Of a DNA stretch of 54,819 nt, positions 43,390-52,742 are shown one piece after another. Each line of letters starts with the position of its first letter. Position 1 is the first letter of the stretch. Made by a program: the position numbers and the translations under genes. A model generated the notes under the pieces. That model ran no database searches. It was not told where the DNA came from and was given only the letters and a program-made list of their open reading frames with translations. The stretch spans positions 1 to 54,819 of the forward strand of contig CAJFLB010000014.1 in NCBI GenBank assembly GCA_904387305.1, given 5' to 3'. The DNA comes from an uncultured Clostridia bacterium (lineage in GTDB: Bacteria; Bacillota; Clostridia; TANB77; CAG-508).

Positions 43390-44484
43390 TTATAAAACTT
43401 TTTGTCTAATTTCTTCAATCGGAACATTTATATTTTCTATAAATGCTTCATCTTTTTCGATAAGCTCATCTTTTAATTCATATTGCTCTTTCACTTTTAA
43501 TATCCTGGTAACGCTTTTATTTATTCTTTTCATTTCTAATTTGTTTTCTTTTGCAAGTTTTATGATTTTATCAATTACAGTAATGTCATTATCATATTTA
43601 AATATAATCACATCATTACATGCTAAAAAAGCCTTTTTTATAGCATTATTTTTTCCATAGCGAATTCTAACACCTTTCATTCTGACATCATCTGTGATAA
43701 CTAATCCATTATATCTATATTTTTTTCTTAAATATTTTGTGATAAATCGTTTAGACATAGATACTGGTAATTTTCCTGTTACTTTTGATATTTTTAGATG
43801 ACCTATCAATATCCCATCTACTTTATGTTCTATTGCCTCTTTAAATGGTTGCATATCTTCTTTTTCCAATATTTCCATTTCTTCTTCAATTTTAGGAAGA
43901 TGGAAATGAGAATCTGTTTTTGTAGCTCCATGACCTGGAAAATGTTTTGCAATAGATATAACCCCATTCTTTTGTAAAGCTTGCATATATTCTATACCAT
44001 ATTTTGATACTTCTTCTATGTTTTCACTATATGCTCTATCTCCAATCGCATGATTATCATCAAATCTTTTTATATCTAAAACAGGAGCAAAATCCATATT
44101 AATACCCAGTTTATGCAAAATTTCACCTGTAATTTCTCCTGAACGTTTTACAAAATCTTCTTCTCCACTCTTTTTTACTAATTTACTTGCTGCTGGAAGA
44201 TTTTTAAATTCTTTAGGTGTTCGATTCACTCTACCACCTTCTTGGTCAATAGAAATAAAAATTGGTATTTTGTTTTTCTGGTTCAATGTTTTTATTTTGT
44301 TAACAAAGTCTATCATTTCTTCGTAATTTTGATGATAGTTCCTCTTATATAACAAAACGCCTCCTACTTTGTATTTCTCTATAATTTCTTCCAGATTTTC
44401 CACTGATCTTTCTGTATTTAATCCAATGATAATCATTTGACCAATTTTTTCTTCCAAACTTAATTTTTGTATATCATACTTCAT
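43390..44484 (-). CDS. nagZ: Beta-N-acetylhexosaminidase, GH3 (NagZ-like)
   Basis: Removes GlcNAc from muropeptides during wall recycling. The 364-aa one-domain GH3 protein has IDQEGGRVNR, the NagZ histidine loop AKHFPGHGATKTDSH (acting as acid/base) and the nucleophile Asp in VITDDVRMKGV. No signal peptide is seen, so it is probably cytosolic. Two ATGs two codons apart are possible; AAAGGA spacing favours the second, used here. Confidence 0.88.
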   Translation of the reverse strand: MKYDIQKLSLEEKIGQMIIIGLNTERSVENLEEIIEKYKVGGVLLYKRNYHQNYEEMIDFVNKIKTLNQKNKIPIFISIDQEGGRVNRTPKEFKNLPAASKLVKKSGEEDFVKRSGEITGEILHKLGINMDFAPVLDIKRFDDNHAIGDRAYSENIEEVSKYGIEYMQALQKNGVISIAKHFPGHGATKTDSHFHLPKIEEEMEILEKEDMQPFKEAIEHKVDGILIGHLKISKVTGKLPVSMSKRFITKYLRKKYRYNGLVITDDVRMKGVRIRYGKNNAIKKAFLACNDVIIFKYDNDITVIDKIIKLAKENKLEMKRINKSVTRILKVKEQYELKDELIEKDEAFIENINVPIEEIRQKVL

Positions 44485-44685
44485 AGGCATCTATCCTTTT
44501 TTATTGTATCGGAAAATTCAGTTTTTTGGTATATATACATTTTCTCATATACAACAAGGTTAATTTTTATTTTCTTTATTATATAATTAAAAAATTGATT
44601 TATCAATAGTTTTTTTGGCTAGATTTATTTATGAAAATATGATATGATATATGGCATATAAATGCAAATAAAGGAGTGACAAACT

Positions 44686-46443
44686 ATGGCATTTGATGGA
44701 ATTGTTACAAAAGCAATTACCTCTGAATTACAACAACTAATTGGTGGTAGAATTGATAAAATATATGAACCAAATAAAAATGATATTATTTTAGGCTTTT
44801 ATTTGAATGGTGTTAATTATGCATTAAATATTTGTACCAATGCACAAAATTATCGATTACATTTAACGACTCATACAAAACCTAATCCTAAAAACGCACT
44901 CAATTTTTGTATGCTTTTAAGAAAACATCTCATTGGTTTGCGTATTAAAAATATCATTTCTGTAAATTTAGAAAGAGTTATTACCATTGAATTTGAAGGT
45001 TTTGATGATATAGATGATATTATTACTAAAAAATTGATTATAGAATTAATGGGTAGACATTGTAATGTCATTTTAGTTGATGAAAATAATATGATTATAG
45101 ATAGCTTAAGACATATTTCCTCTGATAATGAGTTAACCAGAGAAATTATTCCACATGTGAAATATGTATATCCTTCTACAAATAAATTGAATTTTTTAGA
45201 GGTTATCAATTTTCAAGACTTCAAATCAAAATTAAGTTTAGATTTTGATAAGGTGCATATTTCTGATTTACCTTCACAAATTTCTAATATATTTAATGGA
45301 ATTAGTAAAGGATTTGTCAGTCACATCTTAGCAACACTACACTTAGATACTTCTTTAAAAATAGAAGATTCACCCCTGGAACTAATTTATACAAATATGA
45401 AACATATCATTGATGCAACAGATTCTTTGCAATTAGGATTTGATACAATAAAAGATGATAAGGGAAATGTAAAAGATTATGTTTTATGCAAAAGGGATTC
45501 ATCTTCAGATTCTTTTTCTCTTAATTTTTTTATTGATGATTATTATTTTTATAAAGAAACCTCTGAAGAATTTAAGATGTATAGGAATAGTATTTCGAAA
45601 TTAATTTTAGATACACTAAAAAAATATAATAAAAGATTATATAACATTAATGAAAAATTAAAAGAATGTGACCATATGGATACTTATAAATTATATGGTG
45701 AACTCATTACAGCAAACTTGTATAGAATAAAAAACGAAAACACAGATACTGTATCTTTGGAAAATTACTATAACAATAATAAAATAATTACTATTCCTTT
45801 AGATAAACGCTATTCTCCTAGTCATAATGCCAAACTATTTTTTAAAAAATATGCAAAATTAAAAAATGCTTTGTTGATTGTTGGAGAACAAAAAGAAGAA
45901 ACACTTAAAGATTTAGATTATATTGAAAGTGTTATTTATGAATTAGAAGCTTGTTCTACTATTGAGGACATTAGTAATATTTTCGAAGAAATTTCTGAAA
46001 GTTCTGTTTTTAAAGAAAGAACAGAAAAATATAAAGAAAAGAAAAATCCGAAAGTAAAAAAATCTAAACTAACAAAAAATAAATATGTGCATTTTAATCC
46101 TATAAAATATAAAATTGAAGATTATACCCTTTTGGTTGGGCGAAACAATATGGAAAATGACTATCTAACTTTAAAATATGCGAAAAAAACAGATTTGTGG
46201 TTTCATACTAAAGACATCCATGGAAGTCATTGTATTTTAGTTTTAAATGGCTCTCCTGTTCCTGAAGACGATATTTTATTAAAATGTGCAGAAATCGCTG
46301 CTTACCATAGTAAAGCTAAAAATTCTTCCAATGTCCCTGTAGATATTTGTGAAGTAAAATATGTTAAAAAGCCAAATGGTGCCAAACCTGGTATGGTGAT
46401 TTATAAAAATAACAAAACTCTTCATGTAACACCCAAAAACTAA
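44686..46443 (+). CDS. rqcH: Ribosome quality control protein RqcH (NFACT family)
   Basis: Binds stalled 50S subunits and directs C-terminal alanine tailing of the blocked peptide. The 585-aa protein has the NFACT-N domain (MAFDGIVTKAITSELQ, GGRIDKIYEPNKNDI), the central helical coiled-coil region, and NFACT-R (TLLVGRNNMENDYLT, LWFHTKDIHGSHCIL). Older names are FbpA or fibronectin-binding-like. AAAGGAGTGACAAACT precedes the ATG. It ends at a large palindromic element. Confidence 0.94.
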   Translation: MAFDGIVTKAITSELQQLIGGRIDKIYEPNKNDIILGFYLNGVNYALNICTNAQNYRLHLTTHTKPNPKNALNFCMLLRKHLIGLRIKNIISVNLERVITIEFEGFDDIDDIITKKLIIELMGRHCNVILVDENNMIIDSLRHISSDNELTREIIPHVKYVYPSTNKLNFLEVINFQDFKSKLSLDFDKVHISDLPSQISNIFNGISKGFVSHILATLHLDTSLKIEDSPLELIYTNMKHIIDATDSLQLGFDTIKDDKGNVKDYVLCKRDSSSDSFSLNFFIDDYYFYKETSEEFKMYRNSISKLILDTLKKYNKRLYNINEKLKECDHMDTYKLYGELITANLYRIKNENTDTVSLENYYNNNKIITIPLDKRYSPSHNAKLFFKKYAKLKNALLIVGEQKEETLKDLDYIESVIYELEACSTIEDISNIFEEISESSVFKERTEKYKEKKNPKVKKSKLTKNKYVHFNPIKYKIEDYTLLVGRNNMENDYLTLKYAKKTDLWFHTKDIHGSHCILVLNGSPVPEDDILLKCAEIAAYHSKAKNSSNVPVDICEVKYVKKPNGAKPGMVIYKNNKTLHVTPKN

Positions 46444-46444
46444 T

Positions 46445-46803
46445 TTAAGGGGTTTTGGGAACGGACTCATTTTTCCTTTTGTCCTTTTGGGGACGTTTCT
46501 GTTTGGGACATTTTTATGTAAATCTTTTATAAAAGAATAGAAAAGGATTTTCTATTCTAGCTTTAAATTTAAAAAATATAGAATATATAAAATGAATTTT
46601 CTAAAATAAAACTGTGATTCTCTTGCACTGCTGTTTCGGAATGCAAAGGAAATCACAGTTTTATTAATAATATCTCAATTCAAATTTAAATATGCAAAAT
46701 TGTTTCATTCTTAAATATACCAAATTGTTACATTTTTAGCTTTGTAATTCTAAAGAAAAATTTACATAAAAATGTCCCAAACAGAAACGTCCCCAAAAGG
46801 ACA
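46445..46803. repeat. 360-bp palindromic element with 44-bp perfect inverted repeats
   Basis: Arms at 46480-46523 and 46760-46803 are perfect 44-bp complements containing GGGACGTTTCTGTTTGGGAC. Between them are hairpins AGAATAGAAAA/TTTTCTATTCT and AAAACTGTGATT/AATCACAGTTTT. The left edge (GGGAACGGACTC) and inner words resemble the purF-downstream element at 1-256. The right arm begins exactly after the stop of the convergent gene at 46804. No ORF inside. Confidence 0.8.
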
Positions 46804-47274
46804 TTACCAGAAAATTAGTAATGTAATAGCTGTTGCTATTATGATATCTGTTGTTGTCCAACCTTCTGGAAGAATCTCTATTTCTTCACCTTTTGGTCTC
46901 TCATCCAATACACTTACTGTATAATAATCTACGTTTTCTAATTTGAATAAAATCTCAAAGTTTTGTGTTTCACCGGCTTGTAACTCATTGATATCAATAA
47001 TTTTTTTTCCTAAAAAGACATTTCTTTCAGAATAAAAATCAAATTCTAAATATTTATTACTGATATTGTCTGTTTCTGAATTAGTAATTAATCCTCTTAT
47101 TCTTCCATTAACAAGTGTTGCTTCTGCTTGATATACATTGACTTGTGATACGTTATCTCTTCTTTCTATTGGTTTATAAGATGAATTTAAGCCAACATTA
47201 ATTAAAAACTCCGAAAATATAATAAACAGTACTACCCATAGTGCGTACATAAATAATGTTTTTACTCTTTTCAT
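46804..47274 (-). CDS. Hypothetical membrane protein
   Basis: A 156-aa protein with an N-terminal membrane helix (about 7-26), a beta-rich extracytoplasmic domain of about 105 residues (VYQAEATLVNGRIRGLITN, FNFEILFKLENVDYYTVSVL-like pattern), and a second helix at the very C-terminus (IIIATAITLLIFW), ending almost inside the membrane. AAGGAATGAGTTGAAAA lies upstream. The middle resembles secreted Ig-like or DUF-type domains in fold pattern only. Function unknown. Confidence 0.65.
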   Translation of the reverse strand: MKRVKTLFMYALWVVLFIIFSEFLINVGLNSSYKPIERRDNVSQVNVYQAEATLVNGRIRGLITNSETDNISNKYLEFDFYSERNVFLGKKIIDINELQAGETQNFEILFKLENVDYYTVSVLDERPKGEEIEILPEGWTTTDIIIATAITLLIFW

Positions 47275-47309
47275 TTTTCAACTCATTCCTTCCCAAAGGC
47301 ATAAGTCTA

Positions 47310-47365
47310 GTTGAAAAAGAATGAAATTTGTCACAGCTAAAATTGTAATTCTTTTTCAACTATCT
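47310..47365 (-). terminator. addA downstream hairpin
   Basis: GTTGAAAAAGAAT and ATTCTTTTTCAAC are perfect 13-bp complements, separated by about 27 nt, about 50 nt past the addA stop. The T-rich arm may terminate addA. Confidence 0.5.
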
Positions 47366-47416
47366 TCCCCATTTCTTTCCAATCTACACTAATTATACCA
47401 AAAGTCTACATAATTT

Positions 47417-50400
47417 TCAAGCAATTTCAATTTCTTTTCCTAGATATACAGAATATATATAAGTTTTACCTACTTTTCTTTGTAAACTTTCTTCTAATGC
47501 TTTTTGGTATAATTCCAATTGTGAGATATATTTTTCTACTAATTCACTTTCTTTTCCATTTTCCACATAATCTGTTTTATAATCTACTAAAATGATTTCA
47601 TCCTTTTGATTAATATAATATAAGTCGATAATTCCCTGTACTAAAATCTCCTCTTCTACATCTTCATCATACATTTCTCTTGCTGGTATATTGATAAAAA
47701 ATGGCCTTTCTTTATATACTTTTTTCGCATTTTTTAAATCTTTCCAAATCCTTGATTTTGTAAATTCTAATACTTTATATGGATTAATCGTTTTTGCTTC
47801 TTTTTCTGTTATAATTTTTCTTTTTACCAAATCTTCTATCAAATTCTGTATCATTTCTAAAGTATATTCTTTTGTCTCGTCTAATCTTTGCATACACATA
47901 TGAACGAGAGTTCCTTTTTGTGCAGGAGTTATGATATCTTCTTTATCCTCTCTCATGAAATTTGGTTTATTGAAAGTTAATTGATTTTCATTTTGACTTT
48001 CTAATCCCATTTCATTTTTTATATTTTTTTGCTTGATACTTACCTCCTTATTTTCTTTTTTCTGTATTATATCTGTATTTGAACTACTATTTGCTTGCAT
48101 TTTCATTTGCTTAATCTTTGTAACAGATGTCATTGTCGGAATGTTTGTAGATAATTGATGTGTATAAGTATATTCCAAAATGGTATTTATTTTTTCTAAA
48201 TCTTCTTTGTTTATCATTACATTTTCTAGTTGTTCTTGAATATTTACCATTTCTTCTTTTGGCTTTGCAAAAGATTTTAATAGCTCTTGTTTTTTCCATA
48301 CATTTAATTTTAACAAATGCTCTTTATTTTCTTTTTCATATAGATATACTAATAGAATCCAGTCTAAATATTTTTTATATTTTTTTACTAAAATATAGTT
48401 TATCTTATCATTTACCTTATGATAGCGACTGACTTGTTTTTGCATATTTTCGATTTCTTTCTCATAATCTCTTTTTAATCCGGTGATATATAATTTTTCT
48501 TTTGCTCTTGTTAAAGCAACATACAATATTCTCATTTCCTCTGACAATGTTTCTGTCAAAATTTTATTTCTAATAGCTTCTTTGGTCAATGTATCATATT
48601 GAACTTGTCTTTCATAATCAATATATTTTACACCAATTCCTAATTCTTGATGTAATAATATATTTTGATTTAAATCCATTAGATTAAATTGTTTACCCGT
48701 TGCAGATAGAAAAACAACTGGAAATTCTAATCCTTTACTTTTATGAATACTCATAATTCTGATAACATCATCATTTTCTCCTATTAGTTTTGCAGCACCT
48801 AAATCATTACTTCCTACATGCAGTTTTTCGATAAATTGTATAAAATTATACAATCCTTTAAAGCTTGCGGTTTCATATTGTTTTGCTCTTTCAAATAACA
48901 TTTTTAAATTGGCTTGCCTTAAATCTCCATTTGGCATAAGTCCTACATAAGTATAATAATGGGTATCTGAATATAATTTCCAGATAAATTCATCTAATGC
49001 TAAATATTCTTTTTCTTTTCTCCATTTTTCTAAGTTATGAAAGAATGTATCTATTTTTTCCTTTAATTCGCTACTTACATTAATTCTTGCTTTTTGCATG
49101 GCTGTATAAAAATTATCATATTTATCAGATAATCGAATTTCTACCAATTCGTCATCTGTAAAGTTTCCAATATGTGACCTTAAAACAGTCACTAACGGAA
49201 TATCTTGGATTGGATTATCTATAATTTTTAATAAACTCATAATGGTTTGAATTTCAATAGAATCTAGATATTCTTGAGAACTTTCAGAAAATACTGGCAT
49301 GCCTAAATTAATAATTTCTTCTTCAAAAATTGGTGCATTGACTTTTGTAGATCTTAGCAAAATAACAATATCTTTATATTGAATATCTCTAAATCCATTG
49401 ATTTTTCTATCAAATACTTGAAAATGACTTTCTACTAATGATTTTATTTTATTGGCTACGAATCTTGCCTCAACTTGTATATCTTCCACTCGTTCTTCTG
49501 CTGTTTCTTCAGTATCATCATTATCCTGTTGTTCTTCAATCCCCCTTGCTTCCTCTTCTGGTGCTAAATCTTCTTTTTCTTTCAAATCAATAATATGTAT
49601 TTCTGTTTCTAGTTCTTGTACTGTCTTTTCATAACTGGCTCCCAAATTCAAATATTCTTCTTCTGTATAGTTTATTTCTCCCAAATTTTCACTCATGATG
49701 TCTTGGAATATTAGATTGGTAAAATCTAATACATTTTCTCTACTTCTAAAGTTTTTAAATAATTGTATTTTTAAATCATCATCATCTTTCTTGTTTTCTT
49801 TTAACTTGTATGTTTTATATTTTGATAAAAACAAATCTGGCATGGCTTGTCTAAATTTATAGATACTTTGTTTGACATCTCCTACCATAAAGATATTATT
49901 GCCTTTTGAAATCGATGTTAAAATATATTCTTGTACCATATTACTATCTTGATATTCATCAATGGCAATTTCTACAAATTTTTCTTTATAGTTTTTCGCC
50001 ACTTCTGTTGGCTCTACTTTTCCATTTTCATCTTTTATCAAAATATTTAATGCCAAATGTTCAATATCATTAAAGTCTACAATATTTTTATTTCTTTTTC
50101 TTTTTGAAAATTCTTCTCCAAATTCAAATATAAGATGTTTTAATTTTACTAAAATAGGATACATATCTGCTATATCTCGATTGGCTTCTTCTGAATTATA
50201 TATAAAGATTTTATTTAATTTTTTCGTAACTTTCTTTTTGATGTCATCTCTTACCAATTTTGCTTGGTCTTTGATTGTTGAATCAACTTTTTGTCTTGGC
50301 CATGTCGCAAATGTCAAATTAGTGTAAATTGCATATGCCTTATCCCAACTATTTAAATTCACTTTTAACATTTCTAATTTATCAATATCATCAAAAATGG

Positions 50401-51151
50401 TTTTTGTATATTTTTCTAAATCTGGATTTTTTTCTAGGTTTTCTGCTTGTTCTCTTAGTGTGCTAATATCATCAATTAATTCTTCTTCTACTTCTTTTAG
50501 TAAAATTTCTCCCCATGGATTTTTACTAAAATCTTGCTCAAAGTTTTGAATATGAAACATTTCTATTTTTTCGCTTAACCATTGATTCGGAAATGGATTA
50601 CTTTGAATATATGTGTATATTTTCAAAATTAATTCTTTTAGAGGTGTGTCATCTCTGTAACTCGTATAGGTATTAATTAATTCAGCAAAATCCTCTTCTT
50701 GATTTTCATATTTTTCTTCAAATATATCTTCTAACACTTCTTGTTTTAATAACTCAATTTCTGTTGTATCTGCGATTCTAAAATTCGGAGATATATTTTC
50801 TAGTTCATAAAAGTGATTTCTCACCACATCTAAACAAAATGAATCAATTGTACAAATGCTGGCCTTATTTAATAAAGTAATTTGCCTTTGCAAATTTTCA
50901 TTTTCTGGAGTTTCATCTAGTTTTTTATAAATTGCTTCTAATACCCTTTCTCTCATTTCGGCTGCTGCTGCATTTGTAAAGGTTACAACTAATAATCTAT
51001 CTATATCTATCTTTTCATTAATGATTTTATTAATAATTCTTTCTACTAATACAGCTGTTTTACCACTTCCTGCTGCTGCCGCAACTAGTATATTAGATTC
51101 TTTTTCATGAATTGCTTGTGATTGTTCCTTTGTCCATTTAACTTCTGCCAT
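47417..51151 (-). CDS. addA: ATP-dependent helicase/nuclease subunit AddA
   Basis: Helicase-nuclease subunit of the AddAB break-processing complex. The 1244-aa protein has UvrD-type motifs: AAAAGSGKTAVLVERI (Walker A, 27-32), TFTNAAAAEMRERV, IDEYQDSN, GDVKQSIYKFR, IMSIHKSKGLEFPVVF, and VALTRAKEKLYI. A C-terminal RecB-type nuclease domain has LVDYKTDYVENGKE and QLELYQKALEE. addB usually lies next to addA in Clostridia but is not in this window. GGAGAAGAGAGT precedes the ATG. Confidence 0.96.
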   Translation of the reverse strand: MAEVKWTKEQSQAIHEKESNILVAAAAGSGKTAVLVERIINKIINEKIDIDRLLVVTFTNAAAAEMRERVLEAIYKKLDETPENENLQRQITLLNKASICTIDSFCLDVVRNHFYELENISPNFRIADTTEIELLKQEVLEDIFEEKYENQEEDFAELINTYTSYRDDTPLKELILKIYTYIQSNPFPNQWLSEKIEMFHIQNFEQDFSKNPWGEILLKEVEEELIDDISTLREQAENLEKNPDLEKYTKTIFDDIDKLEMLKVNLNSWDKAYAIYTNLTFATWPRQKVDSTIKDQAKLVRDDIKKKVTKKLNKIFIYNSEEANRDIADMYPILVKLKHLIFEFGEEFSKRKRNKNIVDFNDIEHLALNILIKDENGKVEPTEVAKNYKEKFVEIAIDEYQDSNMVQEYILTSISKGNNIFMVGDVKQSIYKFRQAMPDLFLSKYKTYKLKENKKDDDDLKIQLFKNFRSRENVLDFTNLIFQDIMSENLGEINYTEEEYLNLGASYEKTVQELETEIHIIDLKEKEDLAPEEEARGIEEQQDNDDTEETAEERVEDIQVEARFVANKIKSLVESHFQVFDRKINGFRDIQYKDIVILLRSTKVNAPIFEEEIINLGMPVFSESSQEYLDSIEIQTIMSLLKIIDNPIQDIPLVTVLRSHIGNFTDDELVEIRLSDKYDNFYTAMQKARINVSSELKEKIDTFFHNLEKWRKEKEYLALDEFIWKLYSDTHYYTYVGLMPNGDLRQANLKMLFERAKQYETASFKGLYNFIQFIEKLHVGSNDLGAAKLIGENDDVIRIMSIHKSKGLEFPVVFLSATGKQFNLMDLNQNILLHQELGIGVKYIDYERQVQYDTLTKEAIRNKILTETLSEEMRILYVALTRAKEKLYITGLKRDYEKEIENMQKQVSRYHKVNDKINYILVKKYKKYLDWILLVYLYEKENKEHLLKLNVWKKQELLKSFAKPKEEMVNIQEQLENVMINKEDLEKINTILEYTYTHQLSTNIPTMTSVTKIKQMKMQANSSSNTDIIQKKENKEVSIKQKNIKNEMGLESQNENQLTFNKPNFMREDKEDIITPAQKGTLVHMCMQRLDETKEYTLEMIQNLIEDLVKRKIITEKEAKTINPYKVLEFTKSRIWKDLKNAKKVYKERPFFINIPAREMYDEDVEEEILVQGIIDLYYINQKDEIILVDYKTDYVENGKESELVEKYISQLELYQKALEESLQRKVGKTYIYSVYLGKEIEIA

Positions 51152-51224
51152 ACTCTCTTCTCCTATTAATTATTTTTTAGATTATATCATTCCTTATCAA
51201 GAATGACAAGAATATTTGTTTTAA

Positions 51225-51440
51225 GTTTCAAAATCCCTCCCCAGAAGAAGTCTTTATTATTTTTTTTGAAATTATCGACGAATGTGCCGTGGAATAGATG
51301 TATAAATTCTTAGCTTAAAATAAATGAGGAAGCACGATAGCGAGAGGCTCGTTTATTTAAAGCTTAGAATTTATAATCTATGTAGCAAGCCGAGGAGATA
51401 TTTCAAAAAAATAATAAAGACTTCTTCTGGGAGAAATATA
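51225..51440. repeat. Large structured inverted-repeat element B
   Basis: Outer arms at about 51238-51271 and 51401-51433 (AGAAGAAGTCTTTATTAT and complement) pair almost perfectly. The core at about 51277-51396 is the reverse complement of the element A core, with about 10-15 differences in 120 nt, several of which are compensating changes in paired positions. It fills the 328-bp addA-rdgB gap together with short AT-rich flanks. Confidence 0.75.
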
Positions 51441-51479
51441 AAAACTAAAACATCACATATAAAGGAATCTTCTGAAACC

Positions 51480-52061
51480 TTATATGTGATGTTCTAATTT
51501 TTTTAATAAATCTTGCAAAGCTAATTTTCTATGACTAATTTCATTTTTTTCTTCCTTAGACAACTCTGCATAAGTTCTACCATCTTCTAATTCAAAAATC
51601 TCATCAAATCCAAAACCATTATCTCCTCTTGGATTTTCTGCAATTCTACCTAGTATTTCTCCCTTTCCAACTACATAGTTGCCATTTTCATAATAGGTAA
51701 TACAGCATTTCACCCTTGCTTTTCTGTCTGTACCTTTTAAATTTTTCATTTTCTCTAAAATATATTGATTTCTTTCTTTTGCAGTTGCATTTTCTCCTAA
51801 AAACCTAGCTGTATGAACACCTGGCCATCCATCATATATATCAATACATAATCCACTATCATCTGCTATACAAGGCATTTGTACTATTTCTGAAATCTCT
51901 TGCGCTTTCTTTAAAGAATTCCCTTCAAATGTATCTTTATCTTCTTCTACTTCTATCTTACAATTTACATCTTTTAAAGATAATAACTGATAATTTTTTA
52001 ATATATCTTTTATCTCTTTTAGTTTTCCTTCATTATTTGTTGCTACAATGACTTTTTTCAT
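51480..52061 (-). CDS. rdgB: XTP/dITP diphosphatase (RdgB/HAM1)
   Basis: House-cleaning enzyme that hydrolyses dITP, dXTP and XTP. The 193-aa protein has the N-terminal ATNNEGKLKEI motif, FEGNSLKKAQ, ADDSGLCIDIYDGWPGVHTARF, and GDNGFGFDEIF near the C-terminus. Its ATG directly follows the stop of the upstream 142-aa gene, so the two are translationally linked. Confidence 0.96.
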   Translation of the reverse strand: MKKVIVATNNEGKLKEIKDILKNYQLLSLKDVNCKIEVEEDKDTFEGNSLKKAQEISEIVQMPCIADDSGLCIDIYDGWPGVHTARFLGENATAKERNQYILEKMKNLKGTDRKARVKCCITYYENGNYVVGKGEILGRIAENPRGDNGFGFDEIFELEDGRTYAELSKEEKNEISHRKLALQDLLKKLEHHI

Positions 52062-52490
52062 TTATCTTTCTTCTTCCTTTGATTCGTTATTTTTCTTATC
52101 ATAATATTTTAATACTTTATCAATATCTTCTCTTTTATCTAATTCTCTACATATTTCTTTCAAAGTTTCTTCTGTTCCATCATATTGACTATTAATATAT
52201 TCTAATAACTCTCTGTATCTTACCCATTCTTCTCTGTCAATTTCTGATGGCTGGCATAAATGTCTTTGTATTCTAACTTCTTCCAAATATTGCGCTAATC
52301 TTTTTAATTTTTCATATATCTCTTTATTATCTTCTACTATTGCTCTAGTAGACAATATTCTAATACCTGCTGTTACTTCTCTATATTTTGTTTGCGGACT
52401 CATTTTTTCATATTTTTCTTTAATTTTCTCTTCTGTGCTCATTTTTTCCATTTTTCCTCTATTTTTTTCTTGTGAACTCATTTCTTTCAT
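52062..52490 (-). CDS. 142-aa charged helical protein
   Basis: Begins MKEMSSQEKNRGKMEKMSTE and carries three short repeats of the form EKMS-(S/T/P)-(Q/E)-EK within the first 40 residues. The rest is Glu/Lys/Arg-rich helix with no membrane segment. AAAGGAGAGAAAAA marks the start; the 23 upstream codons are probably untranslated. It abuts rdgB (stop and start adjacent). Family unknown. Confidence 0.65.
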   Translation of the reverse strand: MKEMSSQEKNRGKMEKMSTEEKIKEKYEKMSPQTKYREVTAGIRILSTRAIVEDNKEIYEKLKRLAQYLEEVRIQRHLCQPSEIDREEWVRYRELLEYINSQYDGTEETLKEICRELDKREDIDKVLKYYDKKNNESKEEER

Positions 52491-52559
52491 TTTTTCTCTC
52501 CTTTTATACTTATACATCATAACAGATTTTTTGCAATATTTCAAGCTTTTATGTTTCAT

Positions 52560-52742
52560 GCTACATAAATATCCATTTTATAAGCTAATTCTGATAAACT
52601 AGCTTGTCACATAAATTTTCATTTAAAACTATAAAGCTCTAAAACAAGAAATTTTAAACCAAGGTATCTCTAAAAGGACAAAAATAAGAACAGACATAAC
52701 AGGTAAAGATAAGGATGGAAGATAAATGTCTTCCATCTAATT
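52560..52742. other. Intergenic segment with coding-like remnant and hairpin
   Basis: Holds an AGCTAATTCTG/AACTAGCT hairpin at about 52583-52606, a plus-strand coding-like stretch without a start ending ITGKDKDGR and a stop (about 52630-52724), and a GATGGAAGA/TCTTCCATC hairpin at about 52713-52738 that probably terminates one or both sides. Confidence 0.4.

Noticed and set aside
52630..52724. Plus-strand stretch ending ITGKDKDGR and a stop
   Set aside because: No start codon; about 30 codons between stops can occur by chance in this AT-rich DNA, so I record it only as a possible remnant.
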